Shown here: positions 62,541 to 64,000 of the stretch, piece after piece
Numbering within the stretch: the first letter of the stretch is position 1
How the letters are laid out: each line of letters starts with the position of its first letter
Origin: Pseudomonadales bacterium
GTDB lineage: Bacteria; Pseudomonadota; Gammaproteobacteria; Pseudomonadales; Azotimanducaceae
Length of the DNA stretch: 64,000 bases
Direction of reading: 5' to 3'
Assembly: GCA_028281005.1 (NCBI GenBank)
Contig: JANQKS010000003.1
Span: 1 to 64,000, forward strand
Translations under genes and position numbers: made by a program
Notes under the pieces: model-generated
What the model was told of the DNA's origin: nothing
The model's database searches: none
Seen by the model: the letters and a program-made list of their open reading frames with translations, nothing else

Positions 62541-63425
62541 TTAAGCCTCTTCCTCTACCTTCGTATCCCGGTCTTTACGGAAAGCCAAGGGAATTTTGAG
62601 ATCTGACACCAAACCCAGCTTTTCCAATCCGCGCAACAGCAGGTAGGTGAGGTCCAGTTGCCACCATTCCAAACCATGCCGGGCGGAGCTGGCAAACATG
62701 TGATGGTTGTTGTGCCAACCTTCACCAAACCCCAACACTCCGATAAATACGTTGTTGGTACTGGCATCCCCCGCGTCATACGGTTGCGCACCCCAGCGGT
62801 GGCAAACAGAATTGACCATAAAGGTAACGTGCCAGGTGAATACCGTGCTGATGAAAAATCCCCACACCATCATCTGTACACCGGAAGTGTTGTAGTCGTC
62901 ACCCAGCCAGGCGCCCAAGGCATACAACAGTGCCGGCTGTGCCAGCACCAGCCACACGTAGTGGCGCTGCAAAAATTTAATTTCCGGGAATTTGTGGAGA
63001 TCGCGCGCGTTGGTGCCTTTTTCATTAAACGCTGCGTCCGTCATCATCCAACCCATGTGGGCTTGCCACATACCGTGGGTGACCGGCGAATGGATGTCTT
63101 GTTCCGTTTCGGTTTCGGCATGATGATGGCGATGATGCGCCACCCACCACAACGGACCGCCTTGCACCGCAAGGCTACCCGCCAGGGCAAATATAAACTG
63201 CACCACACGACTGGTTTTGAACGACCGGTGCGCCAGCAGACGGTGGAAACCACCGGTGATCCCTAAACCCCGAAAGACGTACATGGCGACCGCAGCGACT
63301 ATGGCAGCAGTGCTGACACCGGTAAAGAATGCCCCCAGACAAGCCAGGTGGAACAAACTCATCCCAATAATGACGGTCCATACCTGCGGGCGTGCGCGTG
63401 GTATCTCCTGGGTCACTTCAGACAT
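62541..63425 (-). CDS. Fatty acid desaturase (delta-9 type)
   Basis: A 294-residue membrane di-iron desaturase with three His boxes: HRLLAHR, HHRHHH and HNNHH (GWHNNHHMF). Four helices. It introduces a cis double bond into acyl chains and is oxygen-dependent, which fits an aerobic or facultative lifestyle. Confidence 0.93.
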   Translation of the reverse strand: MSEVTQEIPRARPQVWTVIIGMSLFHLACLGAFFTGVSTAAIVAAVAMYVFRGLGITGGFHRLLAHRSFKTSRVVQFIFALAGSLAVQGGPLWWVAHHRHHHAETETEQDIHSPVTHGMWQAHMGWMMTDAAFNEKGTNARDLHKFPEIKFLQRHYVWLVLAQPALLYALGAWLGDDYNTSGVQMMVWGFFISTVFTWHVTFMVNSVCHRWGAQPYDAGDASTNNVFIGVLGFGEGWHNNHHMFASSARHGLEWWQLDLTYLLLRGLEKLGLVSDLKIPLAFRKDRDTKVEEEA

Positions 63426-63553
63426 GAGGTGGAATTGCCCTCCGCAGGCAGATGATTAGGCAGCGCGGATGGTAACGAGAAATGCCCAGCTTCGCTATGC
63501 GCAATTCCCACAGTAGCGGTTACGCGAGGCAGTCTATATGACGTTTGCGTCGT

Positions 63554-64000
63554 TCAGATCTTTTCCGCCATGCCGTGGAGCATAAAGGCGGCCACCTTAG
63601 GCCCCGGCTGGTAGCCGGTCTCTTGTTGCGTGATGTTAAAACCGCCGTCCGCCAACAGTTCGTCTGCGCGGCGGGTCAAATGACAGCCCCCGCCGATAAC
63701 TTTCCACAAGGGTTCGATACGGCGCTGCCACTTGGCGATGTGGGCTTCATCGGAACGGCCATGCTCAACAAAAATCAGCTTGCCGCCGGGTTTGAGCACA
63801 CGGCGCATCTCGTCTACCGCGCGGTATGGATTAGGGATGCTACACAAGGTCCAAGTGCAGACAATGCTGTCGAACGCGTTGTTGTCGAGGTCGAGGGATT
63901 CACCCGATATACCCAATACTTCCACGGGTGCGCTGATCTCGCTGGCGCGCTGCTTGGCCTTTTCGGTGAGCTCCGCGGCTGGGTCCACACCGGTGATCGA
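63554..64000 (-). CDS. Class I SAM-dependent methyltransferase, partial at window edge
   Basis: The 3' portion, about 149 codons, of a methyltransferase; the frame stays open through base 64000, so the start lies outside. VDPAAELTEKA, LDNNAFDSIVCTWTLCSIPNP and EMRRVLKPGGKLIFVEHGRS are motifs I (end), II and III of the UbiE/type-11 group. Substrate unknown. Confidence 0.9.
   Translation of the reverse strand, partial: SITGVDPAAELTEKAKQRASEISAPVEVLGISGESLDLDNNAFDSIVCTWTLCSIPNPYRAVDEMRRVLKPGGKLIFVEHGRSDEAHIAKWQRRIEPLWKVIGGGCHLTRRADELLADGGFNITQQETGYQPGPKVAAFMLHGMAEKI

Noticed and set aside
1-64000. CRISPR array, rRNA, tRNA, integrase or prophage
   Set aside because: No regular repeat-spacer array, no rRNA or tRNA signatures, and no phage or integrase proteins were seen in either strand.

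Overview
The window is from a phototrophic purple gammaproteobacterium. Its left third is a bacteriochlorophyll a / carotenoid photosynthesis gene cluster in the classical purple-bacterial order. The gammaproteobacterial placement rests on a full RapA, the accessory-gene repertoire and the general codon and GC character. Genus cannot be read from the sequence; an OM60/NOR5-type aerobic anoxygenic phototroph or a Chromatiales-like purple bacterium are both possible.

Region 1 (1-21,250), photosynthesis. On the minus strand: crtE-crtF-bchC-bchX-bchY-bchZ-pufB-pufA-pufL-pufM, and bchI-bchD-bchO-crtI-crtB. crtD-crtC sit between them on the plus strand, and tspO lies at the left end. There is no pufC after pufM. 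TGT-N12-ACA operators of the PpsR/CrtJ type lie before crtE and bchC, and weaker ones lie before bchI. To the right are a small c-type cytochrome, a four-helix membrane protein and bciA (8-vinyl reductase). A short dispersed palindromic element abuts tspO and supplies the start codon and first codons of bciA.

Region 2 (21,246-39,138), the unusual part. Nine minus-strand genes, mostly overlapping or nearly abutting, encode: an FAD/NAD oxidoreductase fused to two cyclic-nucleotide-binding domains and a four-cluster ferredoxin; a b-type-cytochrome-like membrane protein; a degenerate FHA domain fused through one membrane helix to a decaheme cytochrome; a tandem GlcG/HbpS-like lipoprotein; an outer-membrane barrel; a decaheme cytochrome with an LVIVD propeller; a c554-like cytochrome; a PP2C phosphatase; and a double-FHA membrane protein. 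I read this as a trans-envelope electron-transfer chain tied to cyclic-nucleotide and Thr-phosphorylation signalling. It is the best candidate for an undescribed system here. A separate FHA membrane protein lies beside it.

Region 3 (39,346-46,128). After a 17-bp perfect hairpin come gdhA, a Ser/Thr kinase, a caspase-like peptidase, a lipoprotein hydrolase and an esterase. The kinase tail repeats a TVLR motif that also occurs in the FHA protein of region 2, so the two loci may form one signalling circuit.

Region 4 (46,196-64,000), general accessory and housekeeping genes: aldose epimerase, zinc ribbon, RapA plus an RND/MMPL transporter, two CoA-transferases, a DUF3604 protein with a hydroxyacid dehydrogenase, cytochrome c, SDR, fatty acid desaturase and a partial methyltransferase. 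At 59.6-61 kb there is a decayed patch: a serine-hydrolase pseudogene, a ferritin-like remnant, and a 265-bp MITE-like element with perfect 34-bp terminal inverted repeats. I found no rRNA, tRNA, CRISPR array or transposase gene.
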